A stretch of DNA of 64,000 bases from a virus (IMGVR_UViG_3300021963_004854:107567-171566); one strand, 5' to 3'; positions 7,526 to 16,727 are shown, numbered from the stretch's first letter. The notes: a model not told the origin generated them from the letters alone. Translations and numbers: made by a program.

Positions 7526-9325
7526 ATGGCAAAAGAAAACTATCTCGGAATTGAAATTGATTTATCACGCGACAACTTGTTTGACAAGTTGGGTATTCAG
7601 CGGCTGCAGGAATCATATATGCGAGATGATGAAACATCTCCGCAGCATAGATTTGCTTTTGTATCGAAGACTTTTGGTTCCAATCCAGAACATGCCCAGC
7701 GCCTTTACGAATATGCGTCAAAGCACTGGCTTTCGTATGCGACTCCCATTCTCTCGTTTGGCCGTTCCAAGCGCGGTATGCCTATTAGTTGCTTCCTTAA
7801 CTTCATTGACGATACTGCGGAGGGACTAGTTGACAATCTTTCAGAAACCAATTGGCTGTCTATGCTTGGGGGTGGCGTTGGTATTGGTTTTGGCATTCGC
7901 GCCGCAGATGATAAGTCTACTGGCGTTATGCCTCATCTTCGCACTTATGATGCTTCTAGTATGGCTTACCGTCAAGGTCGCACTCGCCGTGGCTCTTATG
8001 CTGCTTATCTGGATATTTCTCACCCTGATGTTGGGCTTTTTCTAGAAATGAGAAAGCCTACGGGTGACCCGAATATGCGGGCGCTCAACTTGCACCACGG
8101 AATCAACATTACCGACGATTTCATGCAAATCATCGAACGTTGTATGGCAGACGGTGATGCCGATGATAGCTGGAATCTAACTGACCCCAAATCAGGTGAA
8201 GTTCGCGATACTGTTTCTGCTAAGGAACTTTGGCAGAAGATTCTCGAATTGCGTATGATGACTGGTGAACCCTATCTACACTTCATTGATACGTCAAATC
8301 GGGCAATGCCAGATTTCCAGAAGGCGCTGGGTCTAAAGATTCATCAATCGAATCTTTGTTCGGAAATTATTCTTCCTACCGATAGAAAACGCACGGCTGT
8401 TTGTTGTCTATCTTCTGTCAATCTAGAATACTATGATGCATGGTCAAAGGATTCCATGTTCTTGAAGGACATGGCAGAAATGCTTGACAACGTTCTACAG
8501 TATTTTATTGATAACGCTCCTAAGCAAGTTTCCAGAGCAATCTACTCAGCCAAGCGAGAACGTTCAATTGGTATTGGCGCACTGGGCTTTCACGCTTATC
8601 TCCAGCGCAAGGGCATTGCATGGGAATCGGCTGTTGCTAAGGGTACCAATATGCGTATCTTTAAGCACATCAAGAACCGCCTAGATACTGCGAATCTGGA
8701 ACTTGGCGCAGAACGTGGTGAGGCACCCGATGCTGCTGGCACAGGTCGTCGGTTCTCTCATATGCAGGCGATTGCACCAAATGCATCTTCATCAATTATC
8801 ATGGGTAACACAAGTCCTTCGATTGAGCCATGGAGAGCAAATGCATATCGTCAAGATACTCTATCTGGTGCGTTTCTAAACAAGAACAAGTATCTTGATA
8901 AGATTATTATGGACGAAGCCGCTAATCACAAAGATGGTTGGTATGATGAAACATGGTCATCAATTATTGCAAATGATGGCTCTGTTCAACACCTTTCATG
9001 GATGGACGAAATCACAAAAGAAGTTTATAAGACTTCCATGGAAATCGATCAACGATGGGTGATTGAACATGCCGCAGATAGACAGAAGTTTATTGACCAG
9101 GCACAATCTCTCAACATTTTCTTCCGTCCTGATGCAAACATCAAGTATCTCCATGCTGTTCACTATCTTGCATGGAAACAGGGCTTGAAAACTCTATACT
9201 ACTGCCGCTCAGAAAAGATCGGCAAGGCAGATAAGGTTTCCAAGAAGATTGAACGAGAAGCGATTAAAGAAATTGACTTCAAAGCAATGATTGATGGTGA
9301 TACCTGTGTCGCATGTGAAGGTTAA
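7526..9325 (+). CDS. nrdA: Ribonucleotide reductase class I large subunit
   Basis: 599 residues, shorter than bacterial NrdA (about 750) because the N-terminal ATP-cone is absent, so overall activity control by ATP/dATP is probably lost. Active-site cysteines are visible in PISCFLNF and in NLCSEI (thiyl-radical Cys and following Glu), with the partner Cys in AVCCLSSVNL. The family motif PSIEPWRANAY is present, and the C-terminal CVACEG supplies the swinging-arm cysteines reduced by glutaredoxin (encoded at 10333). Works with NrdB at 10569. Confidence 0.96.
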   Translation: MAKENYLGIEIDLSRDNLFDKLGIQRLQESYMRDDETSPQHRFAFVSKTFGSNPEHAQRLYEYASKHWLSYATPILSFGRSKRGMPISCFLNFIDDTAEGLVDNLSETNWLSMLGGGVGIGFGIRAADDKSTGVMPHLRTYDASSMAYRQGRTRRGSYAAYLDISHPDVGLFLEMRKPTGDPNMRALNLHHGINITDDFMQIIERCMADGDADDSWNLTDPKSGEVRDTVSAKELWQKILELRMMTGEPYLHFIDTSNRAMPDFQKALGLKIHQSNLCSEIILPTDRKRTAVCCLSSVNLEYYDAWSKDSMFLKDMAEMLDNVLQYFIDNAPKQVSRAIYSAKRERSIGIGALGFHAYLQRKGIAWESAVAKGTNMRIFKHIKNRLDTANLELGAERGEAPDAAGTGRRFSHMQAIAPNASSSIIMGNTSPSIEPWRANAYRQDTLSGAFLNKNKYLDKIIMDEAANHKDGWYDETWSSIIANDGSVQHLSWMDEITKEVYKTSMEIDQRWVIEHAADRQKFIDQAQSLNIFFRPDANIKYLHAVHYLAWKQGLKTLYYCRSEKIGKADKVSKKIEREAIKEIDFKAMIDGDTCVACEG

Positions 9326-10325
9326 TAATAATATTTTTATTAGTATTGCTAGTTATCGTGATCCTCTTTTGAAGTTCACGATAACAGAAGCATACAAAAA
9401 TGCAAAAAATAAAGAAAATTTAATCTTCGGTGTTGTCGAACAGAACGACCTAGAAAATTCTTTAAACTTAGATGACTTTACTTTTAAAGAACAAATTAGA
9501 TATGTTAGAGTAAACGCCGAACAGAGTCGAGGATGCTGCTGGGCAAGAAATCTTGTTCAATCATTGTATCAAGATGAAAACTATTATTTTCAAATTGACT
9601 CACATACCGCGTTTGATAAAAAGTGGGATGAAACTTTAATTTTTGCATTAGAAGAATTGAAGCGATATCATTCTAAGCCTATCATTTCACAATATCCAGA
9701 TGCATTGGAATTTGAAGATGATAAGCCAATTAAGAAACGCCATAATCCTGAGATTGATAAGATTCCATTTCTTTCTCCCCCGCCAGAAAATGAACCAACG
9801 TGGGCTGGGGAGAATACTTGCCATATTATAGCAAGAGGAACTTTTCAGCATTCATTTCAGCCATATACTCATGGTTATATGATATCTGCTGGATGCCTAT
9901 TTACCTATGGTAACTTTGTGAATGAAGTTCCTTATGACCCACGATTGTTTTTCCAGGGCGAAGAAACAACATTAGCACTAAGAGCGTGGACAAGAGGCTG
10001 GAATATTTTTCATGCGAAAACAACACCAATATATCATTTCTACACAGATCATGAAAAAAGAACAAGAAAATTATTTTGGGACGAAGACCAGAATGAAGAC
10101 AGAAACTTTCAATGGGGAACAATTGATAGTAATTCTGTTATAAGAACTAATTCAGTTTTAACAGGATGTGACGTTGGACCATATGGAATTGGCGAAAAAA
10201 GAACTTTAGACCAATTTCAATCTTTTACTGGTATAGACTATCGAAATAAGATATATACTCCTAGAGAAAGTCTTCATCGTCACGATTATAAAAAGTCTCC
10301 AGAAGATTATATCAGAAAGCAATAG
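9294..10325 (+). CDS. GlcNAc-transferase-like glycosyltransferase
   Basis: About 340 residues. Resembles the GlcNAc (Skp1/hydroxyproline-type) glycosyltransferase family: ISIASYRDP near the N-terminus, QSRGCCWARNLVQSLY, the DxD-like QIDSHTAF, and a late FFQGEETTLALRAW. The start is uncertain: ATG 9294 overlaps the nrdA end; GTG 9315 is an alternative and neither has a clear ribosome site. It sits between nrdA and the glutaredoxin gene and is more AT-rich than either, so it looks inserted into the reductase operon. The target could be phage DNA, a virion protein or the host surface. Confidence 0.8.
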   Translation: MVIPVSHVKVNNNIFISIASYRDPLLKFTITEAYKNAKNKENLIFGVVEQNDLENSLNLDDFTFKEQIRYVRVNAEQSRGCCWARNLVQSLYQDENYYFQIDSHTAFDKKWDETLIFALEELKRYHSKPIISQYPDALEFEDDKPIKKRHNPEIDKIPFLSPPPENEPTWAGENTCHIIARGTFQHSFQPYTHGYMISAGCLFTYGNFVNEVPYDPRLFFQGEETTLALRAWTRGWNIFHAKTTPIYHFYTDHEKRTRKLFWDEDQNEDRNFQWGTIDSNSVIRTNSVLTGCDVGPYGIGEKRTLDQFQSFTGIDYRNKIYTPRESLHRHDYKKSPEDYIRKQ

Positions 10326-10332
10326 GAAAAGC

Positions 10333-10569
10333 ATGACACAATTTTTTGCACAAATAGTAACTAAGCCAGACTGTCCGTATTGCGTAAAGGCTAAAGAGTT
10401 CATGGTAGGCATGGACATTCAATATACTGAAATGGTAGTCGGAAAGGACTGCCTTTGGGAAGACGTTACGGCGCAACTTCCTAATGTAACAACTGTTCCA
10501 CAGATTTGGATCAATGGTGAGCATGTTGGTGGTTATGATGATCTAGTAAATTGGGCAGCGGAGGTATAA
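10333..10569 (+). CDS. Glutaredoxin
   Basis: 78 residues with the thioredoxin-fold CPYC active site (residues 13-16), the cis-Pro TVPQIWINGEHVGGYDDL and normal phage glutaredoxin length. It would reduce the NrdA C-terminal cysteines. Its stop overlaps the nrdB ATG (TAATG). Confidence 0.95.
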   Translation: MTQFFAQIVTKPDCPYCVKAKEFMVGMDIQYTEMVVGKDCLWEDVTAQLPNVTTVPQIWINGEHVGGYDDLVNWAAEV

Positions 10570-11543
10570 TGTCTAATCTTTTGAGCGAACGCTCGTATTT
10601 TAAACCGTTTAATTATCCATGGGCATATGATGCCTGGTTGAAGCATGAACAATCACATTGGCTTCATACCGAAGTCCCAATGATTGAAGATGTTAACGAT
10701 TGGAAGAAGCGCCTCACCGATGGTGAAAAGCACTTTCTCACAAATATTTTCCGCTTCTTTACACAAGGCGATATCGATGTTGCGGGTGGTTATGTAAAGA
10801 ATTATCTACCGTATTTCCCTCAGCCAGAAATCCGTATGATGCTGATGGGCTTTGCAGCAAGGGAGGCTCTCCATGTGGCAGCCTATTCACACCTTATTGA
10901 AACGCTTGGGATGCCAGAGTCAACGTATCAAGAATTCCTTGAATACGACTCAATGCGGGCCAAGCACGACTACTTTACAGATTTGTCGAATTCAAATGGA
11001 ACGCCTGAATCAGTCGCGACCAATATCGCCGCGTTTAGTGCATTCACTGAGGGTATGCAACTGTTCTCGTCCTTCATCATGCTCCTCAACTTCCCTCGTC
11101 ACGGAAAAATGAAGGGTATGGGACAGATTGTTACTTGGTCTATTGTTGATGAAACGCAACATGCCGAGTCGATGATTAAGTTGTTCCGTGCATATGTTGA
11201 AGAGAATAGAGATATCTGGAACGATGAATTGAAGTCCAGCATCTATACCATCGCAGAAAAGATGGTAGAACTTGAAGACAAGTTTATCGAACTTTCATTC
11301 TCTATGGGAGAAATGGAAGACCTTACTCAAGAAGATGTTAAGAAATATATTCGATATATTTGTGACCGCCGACTAATTAGCCTCGGCATGAAGGGCATTT
11401 TTAAAGTCAAGAAAAATCCACTGCCTTGGGTCGAAGAAATGATTAATGCCCCGACCCACACCAACTTCTTTGAAAATAGAGCTACTGACTATGCGAAGGG
11501 TGCCTTATCCGGCAGTTGGGAAAACGTTTGGGGAACTGCATAG
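10569..11543 (+). CDS. nrdB: Ribonucleotide reductase class I small subunit
   Basis: 324 residues. The start is ATG 10569, preceded by GGAGG. Di-iron ligands and the radical Tyr are visible as EALHVAAYSHLIE (Glu, His +3, Tyr +7, as in E. coli NrdB), with the second ligand set in DETQHAE. Houses the tyrosyl radical and pairs with NrdA at 7526. Confidence 0.96.
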   Translation: MSNLLSERSYFKPFNYPWAYDAWLKHEQSHWLHTEVPMIEDVNDWKKRLTDGEKHFLTNIFRFFTQGDIDVAGGYVKNYLPYFPQPEIRMMLMGFAAREALHVAAYSHLIETLGMPESTYQEFLEYDSMRAKHDYFTDLSNSNGTPESVATNIAAFSAFTEGMQLFSSFIMLLNFPRHGKMKGMGQIVTWSIVDETQHAESMIKLFRAYVEENRDIWNDELKSSIYTIAEKMVELEDKFIELSFSMGEMEDLTQEDVKKYIRYICDRRLISLGMKGIFKVKKNPLPWVEEMINAPTHTNFFENRATDYAKGALSGSWENVWGTA

Positions 11544-11698
11544 TGGAAGAACAAGAATGTTTTTCATGTGATGCCGTGTTTTTGGTAGAACATGAATTAG
11601 ATGAAGAATACTACAAAACTAAATTTTGTCCGTTTTGTGGTACTAAGATAGCCGAAGAAGAAGACCTTGACTGGGAAGACTGGGACGAAGACTCATAA
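11543..11698 (+). CDS. Small zinc-ribbon protein
   Basis: 51 residues from a GTG whose G is the last base of the nrdB stop. Two Cys pairs (CFSC and CPFCG, about 25 apart) form a zinc ribbon; the tail is extremely acidic (EEEDLDWEDWDEDS). Such mini-proteins occur in many T4-like phages, function unknown. Confidence 0.75.
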   Translation: MEEQECFSCDAVFLVEHELDEEYYKTKFCPFCGTKIAEEEDLDWEDWDEDS

Positions 11699-11722
11699 AT
11701 AGTTCACTTTGGAGTGAACTTG

Positions 11723-12076
11723 ATGGCTATTAAAAAGAAGAAGCCGTCGCCAAAGAAAGTGCATAGAGTCTATTGCACCTACTTTGACGACGGCAAATAC
11801 TATATTGGGTATTCATGTAAGACAGAAAAATTATTTGAAAAATATTTCGGTAGTTCTTCTTATGTGACTAATTATGAAGGCGAAATGCGTAAAGAAGTTG
11901 TTGCCGAATTTGACAGCAAATCTCACGCTAAAGCGGTCGAACACTTACTACAGTGGGAATATCGTTTAGATGATAGATGTATTAACGACATGTGGAATGT
12001 TCGACTACGACTATCGCACTTGAAAGAATTAAAGTTACCGGACTGGAGACCAGGATGTTTTTCGCCGCCCTCTTAA
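11723..12076 (+). CDS. GIY-YIG-like small protein
   Basis: 117 residues. The N-terminal half (VYCTYFDDGKYYIGYSCK) matches the GIY-YIG beta-strand pattern, followed by a helix with KAVEHLLQWEYR. It lacks a long DNA-binding tail, so it resembles phage Seg-type or SLX1-like remnants more than a complete homing enzyme. ATG 11723 is preceded by GGAG. Its 3' end overlaps the next gene. Confidence 0.6.
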   Translation: MAIKKKKPSPKKVHRVYCTYFDDGKYYIGYSCKTEKLFEKYFGSSSYVTNYEGEMRKEVVAEFDSKSHAKAVEHLLQWEYRLDDRCINDMWNVRLRLSHLKELKLPDWRPGCFSPPS

Positions 12077-13044
12077 TGCTAGTAGCCCTAGCTATTACAG
12101 GTGTAGCTGGCTACTTTTCGATTTTGGGATTGATGGCTATCTTTCCTGCATCACCTATTGCAGTAGCTGCCATGGGTATTGTATTAGAACTTGCTAAGTT
12201 GGTTACAGCCAGCTGGGTGTATCGTAATTGGAAAACAGCGAATCGATTGCTGAAAACCTATTTTACGATTGCAGTCATCGTTCTTTCGTTCATCACAAGT
12301 ATGGGCGTATTTGGTTATCTAAGTAAAGCCCACATCGAACACACCACTGTCGGTGGTTCGTCACAACTACAAATTGCCCAGCTAGAAAGCCAAAAGGCTA
12401 TAGCGGAAAGGAGACTAAAGAATGCACAAACATCTTTGGATACTCTGGACAGACTCACTACTGGCGAAAATATCCTTGATGCTAATTTCATTAGAAATCG
12501 ACAGAAGCGAGAACGTGCGGCCCTTAATAAGGAAATTGAGGGTGCGACTACAGACATTCAGACTATTGAGACTAATCTCATACCGCTCAAAACAGAAACC
12601 CTCAAACTCGAAGCGGAAGTAGGCCCTATCAAATATGTAGCGGAACTGTTCTACGGTAGTGGTGATAACGCCACTATCGATAAGGCTGTTCGCATGATGA
12701 TTATCATTCTTATCTTTGTTTTCGACCCATTGGCAATTCTTTTGATTATTGCGGCGAATATGACCTTTTTAGGGTTGACAAAGAGAGAAGAATCAGATAC
12801 AATAGACAATGTTCCCGTTGAAGTTTATGTGCCAGCACCGGCTCCAACAGAGACACTAAAAGAAGTTGTAAGAAAAGCAAAGAACAATCGTAAGAAGAAA
12901 CCGAAAGCACCCACACCAGAAGTTCCTGACTTCTTTAAGTTTGAGAAGCACGGGTCTACTCATGATGTTCCGATGCCCGACCCCCCTCGCAAAAATGCAA
13001 GGGGTCAAATCATAGTTGATGAAAAAAATATTAGGAGAATGTGA
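12055..13044 (+). CDS. Membrane protein with central coiled coil
   Basis: 329 residues from ATG 12055 (GGAG upstream). Three hydrophobic segments near the N-terminus (about 1-25, 33-55, 65-90), a long charged coiled coil (about 100-205), then another membrane segment (about 222-245, MMIIILIFVFDPLAILLII) and a Pro/Lys-rich cytoplasmic tail. This topology recurs in T4-like phages of marine and soil bacteria, without known function. Confidence 0.8.
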   Translation: MFFAALLMLVALAITGVAGYFSILGLMAIFPASPIAVAAMGIVLELAKLVTASWVYRNWKTANRLLKTYFTIAVIVLSFITSMGVFGYLSKAHIEHTTVGGSSQLQIAQLESQKAIAERRLKNAQTSLDTLDRLTTGENILDANFIRNRQKRERAALNKEIEGATTDIQTIETNLIPLKTETLKLEAEVGPIKYVAELFYGSGDNATIDKAVRMMIIILIFVFDPLAILLIIAANMTFLGLTKREESDTIDNVPVEVYVPAPAPTETLKEVVRKAKNNRKKKPKAPTPEVPDFFKFEKHGSTHDVPMPDPPRKNARGQIIVDEKNIRRM

Positions 13045-13325
13045 TGACTTTATTTTATGAGAAAAACGGCCCAGACCAAGACTGGCGCTCTAGTGTGCGT
13101 GATACTCTGACTAAGGGAGTGGCGCATGTTGAATTTGAAAAAAATGATGGTCAAATTCGGCATATGAAATGCACTCTTGATCCAACTGTTGTTCCGCCAT
13201 ACCAAGAACTTGGTAAGACTACGAAGATTCCTAGCGATGATGTTCAAGCCGTCTGGGATATTGAAAAGGCTGCATGGCGGTCATTTAGATTCGATAGAGT
13301 TCGAAATATTCGTTTTGAGGGTTGA
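13044..13325 (+). CDS. Sm-like/SH3-barrel protein (DUF2693-like)
   Basis: 93 residues; ATG 13044 follows AGGAG by 6 nt. The pattern VAHVEFEKNDGQIRHMKCTLDP resembles the phage DUF2693 (WYL_2) family with an Sm-like barrel, and WDIEKAAWRSFRFDRVRNI fits its C-terminus. Nucleic-acid binding is plausible. The stop lies inside the next promoter's TTGACA. Confidence 0.65.
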   Translation: MTLFYEKNGPDQDWRSSVRDTLTKGVAHVEFEKNDGQIRHMKCTLDPTVVPPYQELGKTTKIPSDDVQAVWDIEKAAWRSFRFDRVRNIRFEG

Positions 13326-13350
13326 CAAACGACTCGATATATCGTATAGT
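13322..13350 (+). promoter_or_regulatory. Sigma70-type promoter
   Basis: TTGACA (13322-13327), 17 nt spacer containing GACTC (a GANTC site), TATAGT (13345-13350). Drives the gene starting at 13375, which has GAAGGAG upstream of its ATG. Confidence 0.75.
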
Positions 13351-13374
13351 AAGATATATTGAGAAGGAGATATT

Positions 13375-14493
13375 ATGTATAAACTTAAGGTACCTATCGC
13401 CGAGTCGAAGTATGTTGGTGTTGAGCCTATCTGGGCTGATGGTTATGAACCAGAAGATTACCAGCGTGAATATGGCAACGCCCTCAATTGGTACAACTAC
13501 ATTGTAGACGCCAAAGACTGCCGTGCATTTCTAGTTGACTATTATAAGAGCGACAAAGAAAAGCTAAAGGCTCTGAGCCAGGTACCTGACAAGTTTATTC
13601 CTCGAACGTATGCAAATACCGCTCGTATTGCAATGCGTGGCTTTCCTGTAACTGAGGTTCATATGAATCGCATTTGGGAAAAGGTCGAGGAAGTTGTGAA
13701 TAAGCGTATCAAGTCCGACGAAGATGAACCTGACACCACTACACCTGTAGTCAAGGTCGTCAAGCCACCCAAACTAGCTTCCACATATATTCTTGCCCTC
13801 GTCAATGACGAAATCGAAAATCTTATCGAAGGTGAAGACCCGAAAACTATGGGTCAAATTCTAATGCCGTATAAGATGAGTGATAAGCAATATTCAGACT
13901 GCGCTGAAAAGTTGCAGCCTTTGCTGGCAGAATATGCAGAAGTTCTAGAACTTCGTCGGACTGACCGCAAGACACTTACCGAAGAACAAATTGAATTCAT
14001 GGACTCGTTCAAGTTCTCTGGTATCACAATCATTAAGAAGATTGTCCAGCTTATCGAAGGTTATGTCAACGACCTCAAGAAGTCTTACATTAGCAAGCAG
14101 GTTGCTAAGGTTCGTAAGAAGAAGCCTAAAGATAAGACAAAGCTGGTAAGAGGTATCAAATTCCTTGCCGAAGATGAAAAGTTCGGTAAGAGTATCGACC
14201 CAGTTAACCTTCTAAATTGTAGTGAAGTATGGACCTTCGATACTAAGACGCGGAAACTGTCTAAGTATTACAGTCCTGTTGGTGGTGGCATCACAGTGAA
14301 GGGTGCGGCACTCGTTGGCTATGAAGAAACAATGTCTAGTTGTAAATTGCTTCGAAAGCCCGAAGAACAGATTCCTGCATTTTCTGCTACTGCTAAAAAA
14401 GACTTGACAAAATGGTATTCTTCTGTTAAAAGTAAGAATGCGAATGTGCGACCGCGGCTTACCGCGACGACTCTGATTTTGAAAGTATTTTAA
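13375..14493 (+). CDS. Hypothetical protein, own promoter
   Basis: 372 residues, soluble, Lys-rich. No domain recognised. Residues 110-135 are a low-complexity linker (KSDEDEPDTTTPVVKVVKPP). The C-terminal half contains SEVWTFDTKTRKLSKYYSP and GGGITVKGAALVGYEE. Similar-looking proteins of this size occur beside RNase H in T4-like phages, so a DNA-metabolism role is possible. Confidence 0.75.
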   Translation: MYKLKVPIAESKYVGVEPIWADGYEPEDYQREYGNALNWYNYIVDAKDCRAFLVDYYKSDKEKLKALSQVPDKFIPRTYANTARIAMRGFPVTEVHMNRIWEKVEEVVNKRIKSDEDEPDTTTPVVKVVKPPKLASTYILALVNDEIENLIEGEDPKTMGQILMPYKMSDKQYSDCAEKLQPLLAEYAEVLELRRTDRKTLTEEQIEFMDSFKFSGITIIKKIVQLIEGYVNDLKKSYISKQVAKVRKKKPKDKTKLVRGIKFLAEDEKFGKSIDPVNLLNCSEVWTFDTKTRKLSKYYSPVGGGITVKGAALVGYEETMSSCKLLRKPEEQIPAFSATAKKDLTKWYSSVKSKNANVRPRLTATTLILKVF

Positions 14494-14816
14494 TGGCAGA
14501 TAATGACAATGTAACATATCTTAGAATGCAACCTAAGAACCCTGATAACGAATCATACTCTTATTTTCTAGAGGGTGCAGCGCAACATGCTGCATATCAG
14601 GATGCGGAAGCTATGGCTGCCGCGTGTATAAATGGCATCTTAGCGGTCATCAATAAGAAGGTCGGTGGGATTAAAAACGATAATATTCATCGGGACGCGG
14701 CCGTGGTTGCTGTTCTCATTCAAGGTATGTTTATGCGTCAAGTTGACGTTCATTGCCCAGAAATAAACCTTCTAGATGATATCAGTGAAATTTTGAGTGG
14801 GAAGGAACACAGCTAA
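14493..14816 (+). CDS. Hypothetical protein
   Basis: 107 residues. The start overlaps the preceding stop (TAATG) and the stop overlaps the RNase H start. Ala-rich helical middle (EGAAQHAAYQDAEAMAAACINGILAVI); no family recognised. Tight coupling to RNase H suggests a shared process. Confidence 0.7.
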   Translation: MADNDNVTYLRMQPKNPDNESYSYFLEGAAQHAAYQDAEAMAAACINGILAVINKKVGGIKNDNIHRDAAVVAVLIQGMFMRQVDVHCPEINLLDDISEILSGKEHS

Positions 14817-15697
14817 TGATAGTGGTAGACTTTAACCAAGTTGCAATTAGTAACATGATGGCTGAACTTGGTGGTCGTCGCGATGTGGAGGTCAATCTTC
14901 CTCTCATTCGTCATATGATTATCAATTCAATTCGTTCATATAAGCGTAAGTTCGGTGCAGAATTTGGCGATATCATCATTGCATGTGATAATCGAAACTA
15001 CTGGCGCCGCCAGTTCTTCCCTAACTACAAGGCTAATCGTAAGAAAAGCCGCGCAGACAGTGGCTTTGACTGGAATTCAATCTTCGAAGCCCTGCATCAG
15101 GTCCGTGCCGAGTTGCAAGAGCATTTTCCATATCCTGTGATTGATGTTGATGGCGCAGAAGCAGATGATGTAATCGCCGCGCTTGCAGAATATAGTCAGA
15201 CTTCGAATGTTGATGGCCTTATTCCTAGTGCAGAGCCTTTCCTCGTTCTCTCTGGCGACCATGACTTCAATCAGTTGCAGAAGTGGTCCAACGTAAAGCA
15301 GTATGCACCAGTGCAGAAGAAGTTTGTTAAGCTGACTGATAAGCCAGAAGTTGTTCTGATGGAACACATTATCACCGGCGATAAGGGCGATGGTGTTCCT
15401 AACATCCTGTCAGATGATGATACGTTTGTCACTGGTTCACGCCAGCGTCCCATGAAGAAGGATAAGGTTGCAGAGTGGAAGCACCAGAAGCCAGAAGACT
15501 TCATCACCAGTGATGAAATGTGGCGTAACTTCCAACGCAATCGTGAACTGGTTGACTTGTCGCGCATTCCCCAAGATATCAAGGATGCAGTTATTGATAG
15601 TTACGAGAAGCAAAAGGGTGGTGACCGCAGTGGTCTCCTGAATTACTTCATTGCGAATCGTATGAAGCAGATGATTGAGTTGATCGATGAATTTTAA
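14816..15697 (+). CDS. T4-type RNase H (5'-3' flap exonuclease)
   Basis: 293 residues, close to T4 Rnh (305). FEN-family acidic residues are visible: MIVVDFNQVA, IIACDNRNYWRR, DVDGAEADDVIA, LVLSGDHDFNQL and ITGDKGDGVPNIL. It removes RNA primers on the lagging strand; primase and ligase are also encoded in the window. Confidence 0.92.
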   Translation: MIVVDFNQVAISNMMAELGGRRDVEVNLPLIRHMIINSIRSYKRKFGAEFGDIIIACDNRNYWRRQFFPNYKANRKKSRADSGFDWNSIFEALHQVRAELQEHFPYPVIDVDGAEADDVIAALAEYSQTSNVDGLIPSAEPFLVLSGDHDFNQLQKWSNVKQYAPVQKKFVKLTDKPEVVLMEHIITGDKGDGVPNILSDDDTFVTGSRQRPMKKDKVAEWKHQKPEDFITSDEMWRNFQRNRELVDLSRIPQDIKDAVIDSYEKQKGGDRSGLLNYFIANRMKQMIELIDEF

Positions 15698-16127
15698 TAG
15701 TTCCACTGAAAGAGTAGGCATTACAGCCAGTTGCTTTGACCTGTTCCACGCGGGTCATGTTCTTATGCTACAGGAAGCTAAAGAACAGTGCGACCGATTG
15801 GTAGTAGCATTACAGACTGACCCAACGATTGACCGACCAGAGAAGAACAAGCCCGTTCAATCTCTGGTAGAACGGTATATTCAGTTGCAAGCATGTAAGT
15901 ATGTGGACGAAATCATTCCATACACGACAGAAGAAGACTTGCTAAATATACTACAATGTTATGACTGGGATGTTCGCATTATTGGCGAAGATTATTACAA
16001 TAAGCGATTTACTGGTGACGAACTAGGAATCGAAGTTTATTACAATAGTCGCAGGCATAGCTTTAGCACTACTGAATTGAGAAGGAGAATTGGCGATGGC
16101 AACAAGATTACCACCAAAGAAGTTTAA
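15687..16127 (+). CDS. Cytidylyltransferase-like nucleotidyltransferase
   Basis: 146 residues, overlapping the RNase H end. HxGH motif in FDLFHAGHVLMLQEA and a C-terminal FSTTELRRRI equivalent to the ISTT motif of glycerol-3-phosphate cytidylyltransferases (TagD type). It would transfer CMP or AMP to a small phosphorylated substrate. The substrate in the phage is unknown. Confidence 0.87.
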   Translation: MNFNSSTERVGITASCFDLFHAGHVLMLQEAKEQCDRLVVALQTDPTIDRPEKNKPVQSLVERYIQLQACKYVDEIIPYTTEEDLLNILQCYDWDVRIIGEDYYNKRFTGDELGIEVYYNSRRHSFSTTELRRRIGDGNKITTKEV

Positions 16128-16608
16128 ACAAATTGATCAGGCTCTAGATTGGGCGACCGAAGTCAAGGACATTGATGAACTACGGGAACGAGTTCGTGCA
16201 ATCTCCACTGGTAACTCCGTTCTTATGCGTTTCTTGGCATGGGGCGTAGGCTACGAACAGGGACCTCACAAACTACCAGAGGGTAGAACACCGACTAAGA
16301 ACGAAGAACTACCTGTTGATATGGGTGATACTAATATCACGCAAGAGTTCCGTAGACTTCTAACTCTACTACCGGGTGGCAGTGCAGACCGAGTTCCTCA
16401 GTGGCGCCGCGAAGAAATCTGGATGCAGATTTGTCAGGGTGTTCACCAGAACGAAGCTAAATTGCTGGATTCTGTAAAAGACCAGAAAATACTCGATTTG
16501 TATCCTTCTTTGGCAGATGTTCTTGAAACTTTTCTTGTTGGTTGGAAAAAGCCCGAGGTTAAGAAGAAGAAGGTGTCAAAAAAGCCCGCGAGTATCTCCG
16601 AGGAATAA
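16096..16608 (+). CDS. Conserved phage hypothetical protein (DUF6433-like)
   Basis: 172 residues, ATG 16096 with AGGAG 8 nt upstream. LMRFLAWGVGYEQGPHKLPEG and MQICQGVHQNEAKLLDSVK resemble a family found in T4-like phages; function unknown, family label tentative. Lys-rich tail. Its last codons (16591-16600) are complementary to the speD ribosome-binding site, see the leader entry. Confidence 0.75.
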   Translation: MATRLPPKKFKQIDQALDWATEVKDIDELRERVRAISTGNSVLMRFLAWGVGYEQGPHKLPEGRTPTKNEELPVDMGDTNITQEFRRLLTLLPGGSADRVPQWRREEIWMQICQGVHQNEAKLLDSVKDQKILDLYPSLADVLETFLVGWKKPEVKKKKVSKKPASISEE

Positions 16609-16724
16609 TTAAATTATTCGTAAGAGAACAGAAGATACCCATAAAATGGGGTGTTAAGCGACCTTGGGGTCTGTAATTAAAACACTAATAAATAACTGTT
16701 CTCGAACTTTCAAACGGAGATACT
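16591..16724 (+). promoter_or_regulatory. Nested RNA structure masking the speD ribosome-binding site
   Basis: Outer helix: 16591-16600 (AGTATCTCCG) is perfectly complementary to 16715-16724 (CGGAGATACT), which contains the speD Shine-Dalgarno GGAG. Inside: GAGAACAG 16624-16631 pairs with CTGTTCTC 16696-16703; CCCAT/ATGGG hairpin 16638-16650; GTGTT 16651-16655 pairs with AACAC 16681-16685; GACC/GGTC hairpin 16660-16671. All five helices are mutually compatible. The anti-SD strand lies in the last codons of the upstream gene, so ribosomes finishing that gene would open it. This could be a riboswitch or translational coupling; I recognise no known class. Confidence 0.6.
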
Positions 16725-16727
16725 TTG

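Noticed and set aside
12775-12803. TTGACA-17-TACAAT within the membrane-protein gene
   Set aside because: Good consensus, but inside a coding region with no gene start close by; the 13322 promoter already serves the downstream gene.
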